64,000 bases of DNA from Hymenobacter crusticola (lineage in GTDB: Bacteria; Bacteroidota; Bacteroidia; Cytophagales; Hymenobacteraceae), in the NCBI RefSeq assembly GCF_002154225.1, contig NZ_MTSE01000001.1:744001-808000 (forward strand). Reading direction: 5' to 3'. Below, piece by piece: positions 44,108-53,339 of the stretch. Numbering within the stretch: position 1 is the stretch's first letter; each line of letters begins with the position of its first letter. The notes under the pieces are model-generated. The model was not told where the DNA came from and made no database searches. It saw only the letters and a program-made list of their open reading frames with translations. The translations under genes were made by a program, and so were the position numbers.

Positions 44108-47100
44108 ATGAATCGCACCTTCACTCGTCTTATCTGCTGCTTGCTGCTGCTAAGCTGGCGTGTCGGACTTGCGCAAAGCGACCCAAGCGCCTTTCGCTTT
44201 GAGCACCTCACCGTCGATCAGGGGCTCTCGCACAGCGACGCCATGGCCGTGGCCCAAGACTCGGCCGGCTTTATCTGGGTGGGCACCAATCGTGGCCTCG
44301 ACCGCTACGACGGCTACAGCCTGAAGCAGTACGCCCTGCCTATCAACCCACTCAGTGGTATTTCCGCCAACCGCATCAAGGTGCTGCACGTGGCTCCCGA
44401 CGGGCGGCTGTGGGTAGGTACCGAGCGGGCAGGCCTAGGTCTGTATGATGCCGCCGCCGACCGGCTGCTCAACTTCGACGAACGCCAGGTGCCCGCCCGC
44501 TACCAGGCGTTGGTGCGCCGCTTGTCGCAGATTAGCGTGGTGGGCCTAGCTTCCGATCCACGTGGCCGACTATGGGTGGGCACGCAGAACGAAGGCATGT
44601 TTGTGCTGACTTTTGATAAGCAAAACCATCTGACCAGCCTACAACAGTTGTTGGTGCGTGGCAAGAGGTTGAGTGTGAGCTGCCTGACCAGCGACCCGGA
44701 AGGTAAAATATGGTTCGGGACGTACGGCCTAGGTTTGTGCTTTGTTCGACCCGACAGCCAGGCCCTAACGGTAGAAACCACGCCGCTGAAGGAAACGGTG
44801 CGGGTGCTGCACTGCGACCGGCGCGGCGACCTGTGGATTGGCACCGATCAGCAGGTGCTGTGGGTGAGCAGCGATAATCGGCGCACCGTGCGCGAGCTTA
44901 CCGCGCACCCGCAGCCCCAGGTGTACCCTCAGTTGCAGTCACTGATGCTCGATTCATTTGGGCGGCTGTGGGTGGGCACTATCTACGGACTGTACGTGTG
45001 GGAGGCGGGTGTAGCAACCGGCAAGACCATTCCTTTGCTGCCGAAAACGCCTACGCTGCTACTACCCGAGGACGGGGAGCCGTTCAGCATCAACTCGGAG
45101 CGGGTGCACCAGATCTTCGAGGACCGCAATCAGATCATGTGGCTCTGCGCGTCGGCCGGCGGCCTGAACAAAGTGGATTTGCGCCAGAAGCCTTTCGGGC
45201 GCATTCGGCGGCCCCTTGGTGGGCAAGCCACGCTGCTGAACAACTACGTCAACACCTTATATAAGGAAGAGGGGCGCAATATTCTATGGTTCGGTACGCG
45301 CAACGGCGTATCGGGCTACGACCTTACGCACAAGACCTACCGCAACTATCTGAACGAGCAGTGGGTGGGTAATACGCGGGGCATCGACGTGGCTACCATC
45401 TTCCAGACCAGCAACGGCACGCTCTGGTTTGGTACCCGCGGCTACGGTCTGAAAGGCTTGGTTCGCCACGGCGACACGGAGACGCTGAACTCCTACAACC
45501 AACTGCCAAACGGTCTTGATTTCAACAGCAGCTACGTAGAGAGCATGGCCGAAGACCGCTTCGGTACGCTTTGGGTAGCTACGTTCTCCTCTGGCCTGGT
45601 CCGTTTAAGTCAGGATGGCAACTACCTGGGTTCGTACCGCGCCGGCAGCAGCAGCTTGCCCACCGACCGCTTCACGTACCTGCTCTACGACAAGCGCCAG
45701 GATGTGCTATGGGCCAGTACTGTGGATGAAGGCCTGTTGAAGCTGCGCGTGACGCCCACCTCCGTGAAGCTGCTGAAGCAGTTCAAGTACACGCCTGGTT
45801 CCCAGAATGGCTTGTCGGTCAACTATGTGTGGCCGCTGCTGCTCGATCAGCAAGGGGTACTTTGGATTGGCACCATCGGGGGGGGCTTGCACCAACTCAT
45901 CACCGACGCCAAGGGCCACCAAGTAATCAAGCGGTATGCTAAGTGGTTGCCGGAGAGTGATGTAGAGAGCCTGCTAGCCGACGACGAAGGGCACCTGTGG
46001 ATTGGCGGCACGGGCTTGTACCGCTTCACGCCGGCCACCCGCCAGTACCTGCGCTACGACGTAGCCGACGGCTTGCAAAGCAACTCCTTTAAAATCGGCT
46101 CGGCTACGCGTGCCCAGGATGGCACCTTGTACTTCGGCGGCATCAATGGTATCAGCTACTTCCAGCCCCACAGTATTCAGCCCAATCCGTATGCGCCCGT
46201 GGTGCAGATCACGGGCTTGCGCATCGCCAACCAACCCGTAGCTGTGGGCAAGGAGCTAAACGGCCGCGTGGTGCTGACGCAGCCCCTTTCGCAGCCGCAA
46301 AAAGTAACCATTAAGGCGTCGGAGAACGACTTTTCGGTCGAGTTTGTGGGCCTGAACTACGCCAATCCGCAGAAGAACCGCTACGCGTATCGGCTGGTCG
46401 GCTACAACCAGGATTGGGTGTACCCGGCGCCCGGCCAGCGCACGGCTTCTTTCGCCAACCTCCCCGCTGGGCGCTACACCTTCGAGGTGAAAGCTAGCAA
46501 TGGCGAAGGCGCCTGGTCGAAGAAAGTGGCCACCATGCAGTTCGACGTACGGGCGCCCTGGTACAAAATCTGGTGGGCCTACGTGCTTTACTTTGCCGCT
46601 GTGGTAGGGGGCGTGCTGGTGTATCGCCGCATCGAAATGGCGCAGCAGGCGTTGAAAAACCGCCTGGTGCTAGAGCAGTTCCAGATAGAGAAAGAGAAAG
46701 AGCTAACCGACTTAAAGCTAGGTTTCTTCACCAACATCTCGCACGAGCTACGCACCCCACTGACCTTGATCCTAGGGCCGATGGAGGAGATTATGCGCAA
46801 TGCGGGCCCCGTCGTCGACTTGCGCGGCAAGGTGCAGCTCATGCACAAGCAAGCCGTGAAGCTGCTGGACTTAGTAAACCAACTGCTCGATTTCCGCAAG
46901 GTGGAAACCGGCAACGTGCCGTTGCGCGCTAGCCGCAACGATGCGGTAGACTTCTTGCGGGACGTGTACTCGGTGTTTACGCTCAAGGCGCAGGAGCATG
47001 AGGTTGATTATCGGCTTGAGGTGCCCGCCGAGGCCGTGCTACTCTACTTCGACCGCAGCAAGCTAGAAATCATCTTGACCAACTTGCTCGCCAACGCGTT

Positions 47101-48337
47101 CAAATACACCCGCAACCAAGGCCGGGTGGAGCTAGCCGCTACTGTGGTAGGTACTGCGGAAGGCGAGGCTGTGTACAACGATGGTAAGCTTCTCGGTAAT
47201 TACTTGAGAATAAGCGTGATTGATACAGGGGTAGGCATTAAGGCGTACGAGCTAGACCGCATCTTCGACCCGTACTACCAAGCCTCGCACACCAACAACC
47301 TACGCATGACGGGAACGGGCATTGGCTTGTCGCTGGCCCGGCAGTTTGCCGAGCGCCACGGTGGTCAGCTGCTGGTGACGAGCACTGTGGGTATGGGTAC
47401 CACCTTCGAGCTGCGGCTGCCCTTTGGTCAGCAGCACCTGCGCCCCGATGAGATACAGCAGGAGCGCGCCACCCTGCCGCCAGCCGACGAAGAGCAATTG
47501 CTCACCCCGCTGCTCGAAGCCGAAGCGGCACTAGCCGACGAGCCCCCCGCGCCCACCGGACCACCGCGCCTGCTGGTGGTGGAAGACAACGACGAGGTGC
47601 GCCAGTACCTGCAGCACCTCTTCGAGCACGAATACGACGTGACGACGGCCGCTGACGGTATCGAGGGGCTGGAAAAAGCCCTAGCTCAGCTGCCCGACTT
47701 GATTATCAGCGACGTGATGATGCCGCGCAGCGACGGGTTGGAATTGTGCCAGCGCCTCAAGAGCTGCCCCAAAACGGCCCATATACCGGTGGTGCTGCTC
47801 ACGGCTCGCACTGCCGAAACCCACGAGTTGGAGGGCCTAGGTATGGGTGCCGACGACTACATGAGCAAGCCCTTCAATCCGACACTGCTGCAAGCCAAAG
47901 CTGCCACGCTGCTGCGCAATCGGCGAAAGCTGCACGAGTTCTACCAACGTCATATCCTGCTGGAACCCACCGAAATTGTGGTAGCCGATGCCGACCGCGA
48001 GTTCCTGGAAAATGCCATGGCCGTGGTCGAAAAGCACCTCGACGACTCGGAGTTCAGCGTGCAGGTGCTGGTGCGCGAAGTAGGCATGAGCCAATCAGTG
48101 TTTTATCGCCGCATCAAGAGCATCACCGGCCAGACGGTGGTCGAGTTCATTCGGGATGTGCGCATGAAGCGGGCCGCGCAATTGCTGGCCCACACCCAGA
48201 TGCGCGTGTCGGAAGTAGCCTTTCAGGTGGGCATTGAGGATGCGAAGTACTTCCGCAAGGCTTTCCAGAAGATCTTCAACGTGTCGCCCTCGGAATACGC
48301 CAAGCAACACCGCCAAGCGCGGGTAACGCTAGAGTAG
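44108..48337 (+). CDS. Hybrid two-component system regulator (HTCS)
   Basis: A 1409-residue one-protein signalling system. Order: signal peptide (RLICCLLLLSWRVGLAQ); two sets of Reg_prop propeller blades from about residue 30 to 700 (repeated G-x-I-W-x-G-T-x-G-x-G-L patterns); a Y_Y_Y domain (YAYRLVGYNQDWVYPAPGQRTASFANLPAGRYTFEVKASN); a transmembrane helix (~820-840); HisKA (FFTNISHELRTPLTLILGPMEEI, phosphorylated His about 880); HATPase; receiver (RLLVVEDNDEVRQYL at ~1153, with LIISDVMMPRSDG carrying the Asp); and C-terminal AraC HTH (~1317-1404). The periplasmic part senses an oligosaccharide and the AraC domain activates the locus. An in-frame ATG upstream at 43982 adds 42 unlikely residues. 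It sits between the two arms of glycosidase genes. Confidence 0.96.
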   Translation: MNRTFTRLICCLLLLSWRVGLAQSDPSAFRFEHLTVDQGLSHSDAMAVAQDSAGFIWVGTNRGLDRYDGYSLKQYALPINPLSGISANRIKVLHVAPDGRLWVGTERAGLGLYDAAADRLLNFDERQVPARYQALVRRLSQISVVGLASDPRGRLWVGTQNEGMFVLTFDKQNHLTSLQQLLVRGKRLSVSCLTSDPEGKIWFGTYGLGLCFVRPDSQALTVETTPLKETVRVLHCDRRGDLWIGTDQQVLWVSSDNRRTVRELTAHPQPQVYPQLQSLMLDSFGRLWVGTIYGLYVWEAGVATGKTIPLLPKTPTLLLPEDGEPFSINSERVHQIFEDRNQIMWLCASAGGLNKVDLRQKPFGRIRRPLGGQATLLNNYVNTLYKEEGRNILWFGTRNGVSGYDLTHKTYRNYLNEQWVGNTRGIDVATIFQTSNGTLWFGTRGYGLKGLVRHGDTETLNSYNQLPNGLDFNSSYVESMAEDRFGTLWVATFSSGLVRLSQDGNYLGSYRAGSSSLPTDRFTYLLYDKRQDVLWASTVDEGLLKLRVTPTSVKLLKQFKYTPGSQNGLSVNYVWPLLLDQQGVLWIGTIGGGLHQLITDAKGHQVIKRYAKWLPESDVESLLADDEGHLWIGGTGLYRFTPATRQYLRYDVADGLQSNSFKIGSATRAQDGTLYFGGINGISYFQPHSIQPNPYAPVVQITGLRIANQPVAVGKELNGRVVLTQPLSQPQKVTIKASENDFSVEFVGLNYANPQKNRYAYRLVGYNQDWVYPAPGQRTASFANLPAGRYTFEVKASNGEGAWSKKVATMQFDVRAPWYKIWWAYVLYFAAVVGGVLVYRRIEMAQQALKNRLVLEQFQIEKEKELTDLKLGFFTNISHELRTPLTLILGPMEEIMRNAGPVVDLRGKVQLMHKQAVKLLDLVNQLLDFRKVETGNVPLRASRNDAVDFLRDVYSVFTLKAQEHEVDYRLEVPAEAVLLYFDRSKLEIILTNLLANAFKYTRNQGRVELAATVVGTAEGEAVYNDGKLLGNYLRISVIDTGVGIKAYELDRIFDPYYQASHTNNLRMTGTGIGLSLARQFAERHGGQLLVTSTVGMGTTFELRLPFGQQHLRPDEIQQERATLPPADEEQLLTPLLEAEAALADEPPAPTGPPRLLVVEDNDEVRQYLQHLFEHEYDVTTAADGIEGLEKALAQLPDLIISDVMMPRSDGLELCQRLKSCPKTAHIPVVLLTARTAETHELEGLGMGADDYMSKPFNPTLLQAKAATLLRNRRKLHEFYQRHILLEPTEIVVADADREFLENAMAVVEKHLDDSEFSVQVLVREVGMSQSVFYRRIKSITGQTVVEFIRDVRMKRAAQLLAHTQMRVSEVAFQVGIEDAKYFRKAFQKIFNVSPSEYAKQHRQARVTLE

Positions 48338-48556
48338 CGGAGTGAATAGCCGGGCAAGGTACCAGAACAATTACTCAGTCACTCAACTACTCGACGAAGT
48401 GACCTCGACGAATAATTCCCCGGTATTCTCCCAAATTGCCCCTACGTTTTCCTCGCGTAGTAGCTAGTATTGCAGCTACACGTTCGAAGGTCTGTCTCAC
48501 CCATAACCTAGGTCTATTCACGCCGCACGCTGCTGCTGCACTTCCCGCCCGCTTCT

Positions 48557-49684
48557 ATGCTCGCTCCCTTACGCTTTACCCGCCGGTTTGCCTGTGGTTT
48601 ATTGCTCACGTTAGGCCTTAGCCCTATGGGGCAGGCGCAATCTGTCGCCAAAGCCGACCAAGCGGTTTTTAAGCCCAAGTTCATCAAGCAGCAAATGCTG
48701 AAGACGACGCAGTGGCAGCTCGCTCACCCCAAGCACAAGGTAACGGACTGGACCAACGGCGCTTTCTACTCGGGCGTATTTGCGGCGTACCAAACCACGA
48801 AGTCGAAGCTCATTCTGGACTCGCTCATGGCCATGGGCGAGCGAACTAAGTGGATGCCTGACCGCCGCTACGACCACGCCGACGACATTGCTATCTGCCA
48901 GACGTACTTGAACTTGTACCGCCTCAAGAAGGACCGGCGCATGATTGAGCCGACCATTGCAGTGGTGAACAAGTTTCGGCGGGAGCCGGGCCCGGAAACC
49001 CAGCAGCACAACATTGCCTGGTGGTGGTGCGATGCCTTGTTCATGGGGCCGCCCGTTCTGGTTAAGCTAGGGGTTATTCAGAATCAGCCGGCGTACTTCA
49101 GTACCAACGACTCGCTGTACCAGCAAACCTACAAGCTACTTTATAATCAACAGGAACACCTGTTTACGCGCGACGCGGGCTACCTCTGGAACGAGGCCGG
49201 CGAGGGCAGAAAGGAAAGCAACGGCAAACAAGTATTCTGGAGCCGGGGCAACGGCTGGGTGATGGGGGGCCTGGTGCAGATCCTGCAAGAGCTACCCAAA
49301 GACCACCCGACCCGCAGCTTCTACGTCGAGCTGTTCAAGCAAATGAGCGCCCGCCTGATTCAGCTCCAGCAGCCCGATGGCCTGTGGCGCTCCAGCTTGC
49401 TCGACCCCGCGGCGTACCCCGGCGGGGAGGCGTCGGGTTCGGGCTTCGACTGCTACGCCATGGCCTGGGGCATCAACAACGGCGTTTTGGATAAAGCCAC
49501 CTACCTGCCGGCCGTGCAAAAAGCTTGGATTAGCCTGAACAAGTGCGTATCGGCGGAAGGCCGCGTGGGGTGGGTGCAGCCCATTGGCGCCGATCCGCGC
49601 CGCGACTTTTCGGCCGACAGCTGGGAGGTGTACGGCACCGGCGCCTATCTGCTGGCGGGTTCGGAAGTTATCAAACTCAAATAG
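48557..49684 (+). CDS. Second GH105/GH88-like unsaturated uronyl hydrolase
   Basis: A 375-residue (alpha/alpha)6-barrel enzyme with a signal peptide (FACGLLLTLGLSPMGQAQ). Family marks: TDWTNGAFYSGVFAAYQTTKSK, YDHADDIAICQTYLNLYRLKKD, HNIAWWWCDALFMGPPVLVKLG with an Asp at the place of the catalytic residue, KQVFWSRGNGWVMGGLVQILQELPKDHP, and GLWRSSLLDPAAYPGGEASGSGFDCYAMAWGINNGVL. It removes unsaturated uronic acids from lyase products. It starts the plus-strand arm, 220 bases after the HTCS gene, and is followed by DUF2264 and GH43 genes with small gaps (28 and 27 bases), so this looks like one operon. Confidence 0.9.
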   Translation: MLAPLRFTRRFACGLLLTLGLSPMGQAQSVAKADQAVFKPKFIKQQMLKTTQWQLAHPKHKVTDWTNGAFYSGVFAAYQTTKSKLILDSLMAMGERTKWMPDRRYDHADDIAICQTYLNLYRLKKDRRMIEPTIAVVNKFRREPGPETQQHNIAWWWCDALFMGPPVLVKLGVIQNQPAYFSTNDSLYQQTYKLLYNQQEHLFTRDAGYLWNEAGEGRKESNGKQVFWSRGNGWVMGGLVQILQELPKDHPTRSFYVELFKQMSARLIQLQQPDGLWRSSLLDPAAYPGGEASGSGFDCYAMAWGINNGVLDKATYLPAVQKAWISLNKCVSAEGRVGWVQPIGADPRRDFSADSWEVYGTGAYLLAGSEVIKLK

Positions 49685-49712
49685 CGCCAGTCAAACCTAG
49701 GTGCCTGTGCGC

Positions 49713-50960
49713 ATGAAACGACGTTCTTTTGTTACGGGAGTAGGAGCTAGCTTGTCGGCGCTGGCGCTGCCTAGTGCGGTGCTGGCAGGTTCAACGGAAA
49801 ACCTAGCTTTAGCCGCCAAACCCACTGACCGCGACTATTGGCTGACGACGCTGCTGAAAGTGGTGGACCCAGTATTGACGGCTGCCGCCCAAGGCAAACT
49901 GAAAGCTACCATGCCCGTGGAAGCCGCGGCGGGGCAGGAGCAGGGGCGCCGCAACGTGACCTACCTCGAAGCCCTGGGCCGCACCCTCACCGGGCTGGCG
50001 CCGTGGCTGGAACTGGCCGAGGCCCCCGAGCCCGAGCGCGCCCGCCAGCAGCGCTACGCCGAGCTAGCCCGCCAAGCCATTGCCCACGCCGTCGACCCAC
50101 AGTCGCCGGATTTCATGAACTTCACCCAGGGCGGGCAGCCGGTGGTGGATGCCGCCTTTCTGGCGCATGCCCTGCTGCGGGCGCCCACCCAGCTCTGGAC
50201 CAAGCTGCCGGAAGCCACGCAGAAGCAGCTCGTGCAGGCCCTGCAAAGCAGCCGCGTGATTAAGCCCGTGTACAGCAACTGGCTGTTGTTCAGTGGTATC
50301 ATTGAGGCGGCGCTGCTCAAGTTCACCGGCAGTGGCGACCTGATGCGCATGGATTATGCCATCAAGGAGCACCTAACCTGGTACAAGGGCGACGGCACCT
50401 ACGGCGACGGCCCCGACTTCCACTGGGACTACTACAACAGCTACGTTATTCAGCCCATGTTGCTCGACGTGGTGGGGACGCTGGTGGCGGCGGGCAAGGA
50501 AAGCAAAGAATTGCTAGAACGGCTGCGCGCCCGCGCCCGCCGCTACGCCGTGGTGCAAGAGCGTCTCGTTGGGCCCGATGGTTCGTTTGCAGCGTTTGGT
50601 CGGTCGTTGGCGTACCGATGCGGAGCGTTTCAGCACCTAGCCCAAGTGGCTTTGCAGCAGCAACTTCCCCCCGAGCTGCCAGCTGGACAAGTACGCAGCG
50701 CCCTCACCGCCGTCATTCGCCGCACCATGGAGCCGAAGGGCACCTTTGATGCGAAGGGGTGGCTGCAAATCGGCTTGTGCGGACACCAACCTAGCATTGG
50801 CGAAAGCTACATTTCCACGGGCAGCTTGTACTTGTGCACATCGGCGTTTCTGACCCTCGGTTTGCCCGCTTCTGATGCCTTTTGGGCCAGCCCAGCCCAG
50901 GACTGGACGGCCAAGAAGATCTGGTCGGGGCAGGACGTAAAAACCGACCACGCGTTGTAA
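49713..50960 (+). CDS. DUF2264 protein, short form with Tat signal
   Basis: A 415-residue protein. The start MKRRSFVTGVGASLSALALPSAVLAG carries a twin-arginine motif (RRSF) and a hydrophobic stretch, so it is probably exported folded by Tat. The body matches the toroid of the long paralogue at 37428: DYWLTTLLKVVDPVLTAAAQG, FMNFTQGGQPVVDAAFLAHALLRAPTQLW, GDGTYGDGPDFHWDYYNSYVIQPML and VQERLVGPDGSFAAFGRSLAYRCGAFQHLAQ. It lacks the beta-sandwich tail of the long form. I associate the family with GH154 beta-glucuronidases, from memory. An upstream GTG at 49701 gives four more residues but would displace the Tat motif. It is co-transcribed with GH105 before and GH43 after. Confidence 0.85.
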   Translation: MKRRSFVTGVGASLSALALPSAVLAGSTENLALAAKPTDRDYWLTTLLKVVDPVLTAAAQGKLKATMPVEAAAGQEQGRRNVTYLEALGRTLTGLAPWLELAEAPEPERARQQRYAELARQAIAHAVDPQSPDFMNFTQGGQPVVDAAFLAHALLRAPTQLWTKLPEATQKQLVQALQSSRVIKPVYSNWLLFSGIIEAALLKFTGSGDLMRMDYAIKEHLTWYKGDGTYGDGPDFHWDYYNSYVIQPMLLDVVGTLVAAGKESKELLERLRARARRYAVVQERLVGPDGSFAAFGRSLAYRCGAFQHLAQVALQQQLPPELPAGQVRSALTAVIRRTMEPKGTFDAKGWLQIGLCGHQPSIGESYISTGSLYLCTSAFLTLGLPASDAFWASPAQDWTAKKIWSGQDVKTDHAL

Positions 50961-50987
50961 CTAGGCGCCTTCTTTCCAACCGCCCTT

Positions 50988-51944
50988 ATGTTCATTACGA
51001 AACAACTCGGCGCCGCGGCGCTCTTTCTGCTCACGGCGCTTCCTAGCTTCGCCCAAACCCCGCTCAAGAAAAACGAAGTGCTGCTGTTTGCTTACTTCAA
51101 GGGCAACGGCGAGGACGGCCTGCACCTAGCTTCCAGCGCCGACGGCTACACCTGGACGTCGCTCAACAACGACAAGTCGTACCTCGCGCCTACCGTGTCG
51201 AAGGACAAGCTCATGCGCGACCCCTGCATCATCCGGGGCAAGGACGGGCGCTTCCACATGGTCTGGACGACGAGCTGGAAGGACCGCGGCCTAGGTCACG
51301 CCAGCTCCACCGACCTCGTGCACTGGACTGAGCAGCAAGACGTGCCCGTGATGATGCACGAGGCTACCGCCAAGAACGTGTGGGCCCCGGAAATAACCTA
51401 CGACGCGCAGAAAGATCAGTACCTGATCTACTGGGCCACCACCATTCCCGGCCGTTTTCCGCAGGGTGAAACCGCCGTGGAAGGCGGCAACAATCACCGC
51501 ATCTACTACACCACCACGAAGGATTTCAAAACCTTTTCGCCAGCGCAAGTGCTGTATGACCAGGGTTTTAATGTGATTGACGCCACTATTCAGCCGGCCG
51601 GCAAGCGCTACGTGATGTTTCTGAAAGACGAAACCCGCGAGCCGGTGCAGAAGAACCTGCGCGTAGCCTTTGCCGACCAAGCTACTGGCCCGTACAGCAA
51701 GCCTTCCGAGCCCATCACCGGCAAGTACTGGGCAGAAGGTCCCACGGCCATTAACCTTGGTAGCCAGTGGCTTGTGTACTTCGATAAGTATACCGAGCAC
51801 AAGTACGGCGCCGTCGCCTCCACCGATCTAGAGCATTGGACCGACGTATCCGACAAGGTGCAATTCCCGAAAGGCACCCGCCACGGCACGGTGCTGCGCA
51901 TCACCAAGAAAGAGCTAGCCCGCCTGACCAACCCGAGCAAGTAA
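50988..51944 (+). CDS. GH43 glycosidase (arabinosidase-like)
   Basis: A 318-residue secreted propeller (signal LGAAALFLLTALPSFAQ). Catalytic acids are visible: base Asp in SKDKLMRDPCIIRGKDGRFHMVWTTSW, modulating Asp in FNVIDATIQPAGKRYVMFLKDE, and acid Glu in ITGKYWAEGPTAINLGSQWLVYFDKY (the EGP motif). Blades with LGHASSTDLVHWTEQ are typical of GH43 arabinosidases or related enzymes. It is the last gene of the GH105-DUF2264-GH43 operon and is followed by a strong terminator. Confidence 0.9.
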   Translation: MFITKQLGAAALFLLTALPSFAQTPLKKNEVLLFAYFKGNGEDGLHLASSADGYTWTSLNNDKSYLAPTVSKDKLMRDPCIIRGKDGRFHMVWTTSWKDRGLGHASSTDLVHWTEQQDVPVMMHEATAKNVWAPEITYDAQKDQYLIYWATTIPGRFPQGETAVEGGNNHRIYYTTTKDFKTFSPAQVLYDQGFNVIDATIQPAGKRYVMFLKDETREPVQKNLRVAFADQATGPYSKPSEPITGKYWAEGPTAINLGSQWLVYFDKYTEHKYGAVASTDLEHWTDVSDKVQFPKGTRHGTVLRITKKELARLTNPSK

Positions 51945-51961
51945 AGGCGTCTGCCTAGATG

Positions 51962-52024
51962 CAAAAGCCTAGGTCCTGCTTTCTCCGCGGCGTTCGTGCG
52001 GATGAAACCAGGGCCTAGGCTTTG
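51962..52024 (+). terminator. Long-stem terminator of the plus-strand arm
   Basis: AAAAGCCTAGGTCCTG (51963-51978) pairs with CAGGGCCTAGGCTTT (52009-52023), with one mismatch, around a 30-base loop, followed by TTTGTTTATT. The remaining part of the 51945-52312 gap holds only the repeat element described next. Confidence 0.8.
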
Positions 52025-52197
52025 TTTATTCAGGTGAAATCTGAAAAGCTAGCTACCAATACGTTAGATCAAAAACAGAAGCCCCAGCTAGTTGAGCAGA
52101 AAACTACCCGGAGCGCCCGCTGTGGTTTGTAGTAGCTGGTACCTAGCTTTTCAGAAAGTGTCCGCTGAGAAAATGGAAAGGTTAATTTCAGAACGGC

Positions 52198-52298
52198 GTA
52201 GAGACGCAACACTTTGCGTCTCGTCGTTGCGGATGTTGTTTACCTAGGTTATGCTGGATGATCGTTCAAGGAGGAGACGCGAAGTGTCGCGTCTCTAC
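52198..52298. repeat. Dispersed ~102-bp inverted-repeat element, copy 2
   Basis: Arms GTAGAGACGCAACACTTTGC and its near-complement at the other end. The loop shares CGTTGCGGATGTTGTTTACC and ATCGTTCAA with copy 1 (34996-35098). It fills the gap before the convergent myo-inositol oxygenase gene. Confidence 0.85.
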
Positions 52299-52312
52299 AT
52301 TGTGGGGGCCGC

Positions 52313-53194
52313 CTAAAACTTCAGCGTCTTCGGTAAGTACTTGGCCACTAAGTTCTCATAGTACGGCCGCAACTCGTTCCAATCGGGAGGGGTGGGGGCT
52401 TTGGAGTAGAGGTCGTAGGGGTTGAAGAGCTGCACCCACTTGAACATCTCGTGGTCGTGGGCATCCATGAGGTGGTCGTAGGCGTTTTCGCGGTGTTGGG
52501 GGTAGAAGGAATGGTAGCGCAGCATGTACAAGGCCGGCTCGGGTAGGTGGTCCTTCACCATGTGGTACACGTACTCGTCGTGGCCCCACGACAGGTGCAC
52601 GTTGCGCAGGCCACAGTTGGGCTCGTACACGCCGTATTTGGTGTTGTAGCGCGGGTCGTAGGTGTCGGGGTTGTGCTCGAAAAACTCCGGGTACACGATT
52701 TTGTCGGAGAAAGCGCAACCCACTGGGAATGTGTCGCCTACCACGGCCCACTGCGCCTCGCCGAACAAGCACAGTACCTTACCCATGTCGTGCAACAGGC
52801 CCACCAGCACAAACCAATCGGGGTGGCCGTCTTGCCGAATGGCCTCTGCGGTTTGGAGCAGGTGTTGGAGCTGGTCGAGGTCCGTGTCGGGGTCGGAGTC
52901 GTCCACGAGTTGGTTCAGGAACACGAAAGCATCCCAGACGGGCATTTCGCGCTTATTGAAGGCCAAAAACTCCCGCTTTTTGCCGAGCACAAAATCGTAG
53001 GTTTGGTACTGGTGGTTGAGGCGGTAAAACTCGCGCACCGAGTCGCGGGCGGGCGCCTCATAGTTGCGGTAGGCTTCGGTGTCGCGGCCCTGGGCAATGC
53101 TCTCGGGGTCGGGGTAACGGTCCAGCAGGTTTTCCTCCCACTGTTCGATGTTTTCGAGCGGGTGTTTTTCGGCGGTACTCGCGGTGTTTTTCAT
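52313..53194 (-). CDS. Myo-inositol oxygenase
   Basis: A 293-residue di-iron enzyme that oxidises myo-inositol to D-glucuronate, in the cytosol. It has the MIOX domain: [57 protein letters not shown], then the metal-binding [22 protein letters not shown] (HD pair), [16 protein letters not shown] (second His-Asp), [28 protein letters not shown] (third). The family is mainly eukaryotic and rare in bacteria. It is divergent from a LacI regulator with an operator-like palindrome between them. The glucuronate made here would enter the same uronate pathway that uronic acids from polysaccharide would use. No hexuronate catabolic genes are in the window. Confidence 0.93.
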   Translation of the reverse strand: MKNTASTAEKHPLENIEQWEENLLDRYPDPESIAQGRDTEAYRNYEAPARDSVREFYRLNHQYQTYDFVLGKKREFLAFNKREMPVWDAFVFLNQLVDDSDPDTDLDQLQHLLQTAEAIRQDGHPDWFVLVGLLHDMGKVLCLFGEAQWAVVGDTFPVGCAFSDKIVYPEFFEHNPDTYDPRYNTKYGVYEPNCGLRNVHLSWGHDEYVYHMVKDHLPEPALYMLRYHSFYPQHRENAYDHLMDAHDHEMFKWVQLFNPYDLYSKAPTPPDWNELRPYYENLVAKYLPKTLKF

Positions 53195-53281
53195 AGAGCC
53201 TCAAAGAGTTAGCGATGAATGACGTTACCTGCCAAAAATGCGCTTTCTTCGAGGCGTTTACGGCCAAAGGCGTAACTTTCT

Positions 53282-53301
53282 TTACGCAAGCGCTTGCGTA
53301 A
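53282..53301. promoter_or_regulatory. Perfect 20-bp palindrome, probable LacI-family operator
   Basis: TTACGCAAGCGCTTGCGTAA is a perfect palindrome with a GC centre, like the idealised lac operator, and the flanks AAGC/GCTT fit LacI-family recognition. It lies between the divergent myo-inositol oxygenase and LacI genes, 39 bases before the LacI ATG. Confidence 0.75.
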
Positions 53302-53339
53302 CTGCCCTGCCGACCCCACCCCGTGCCCGCTGATCCTGT

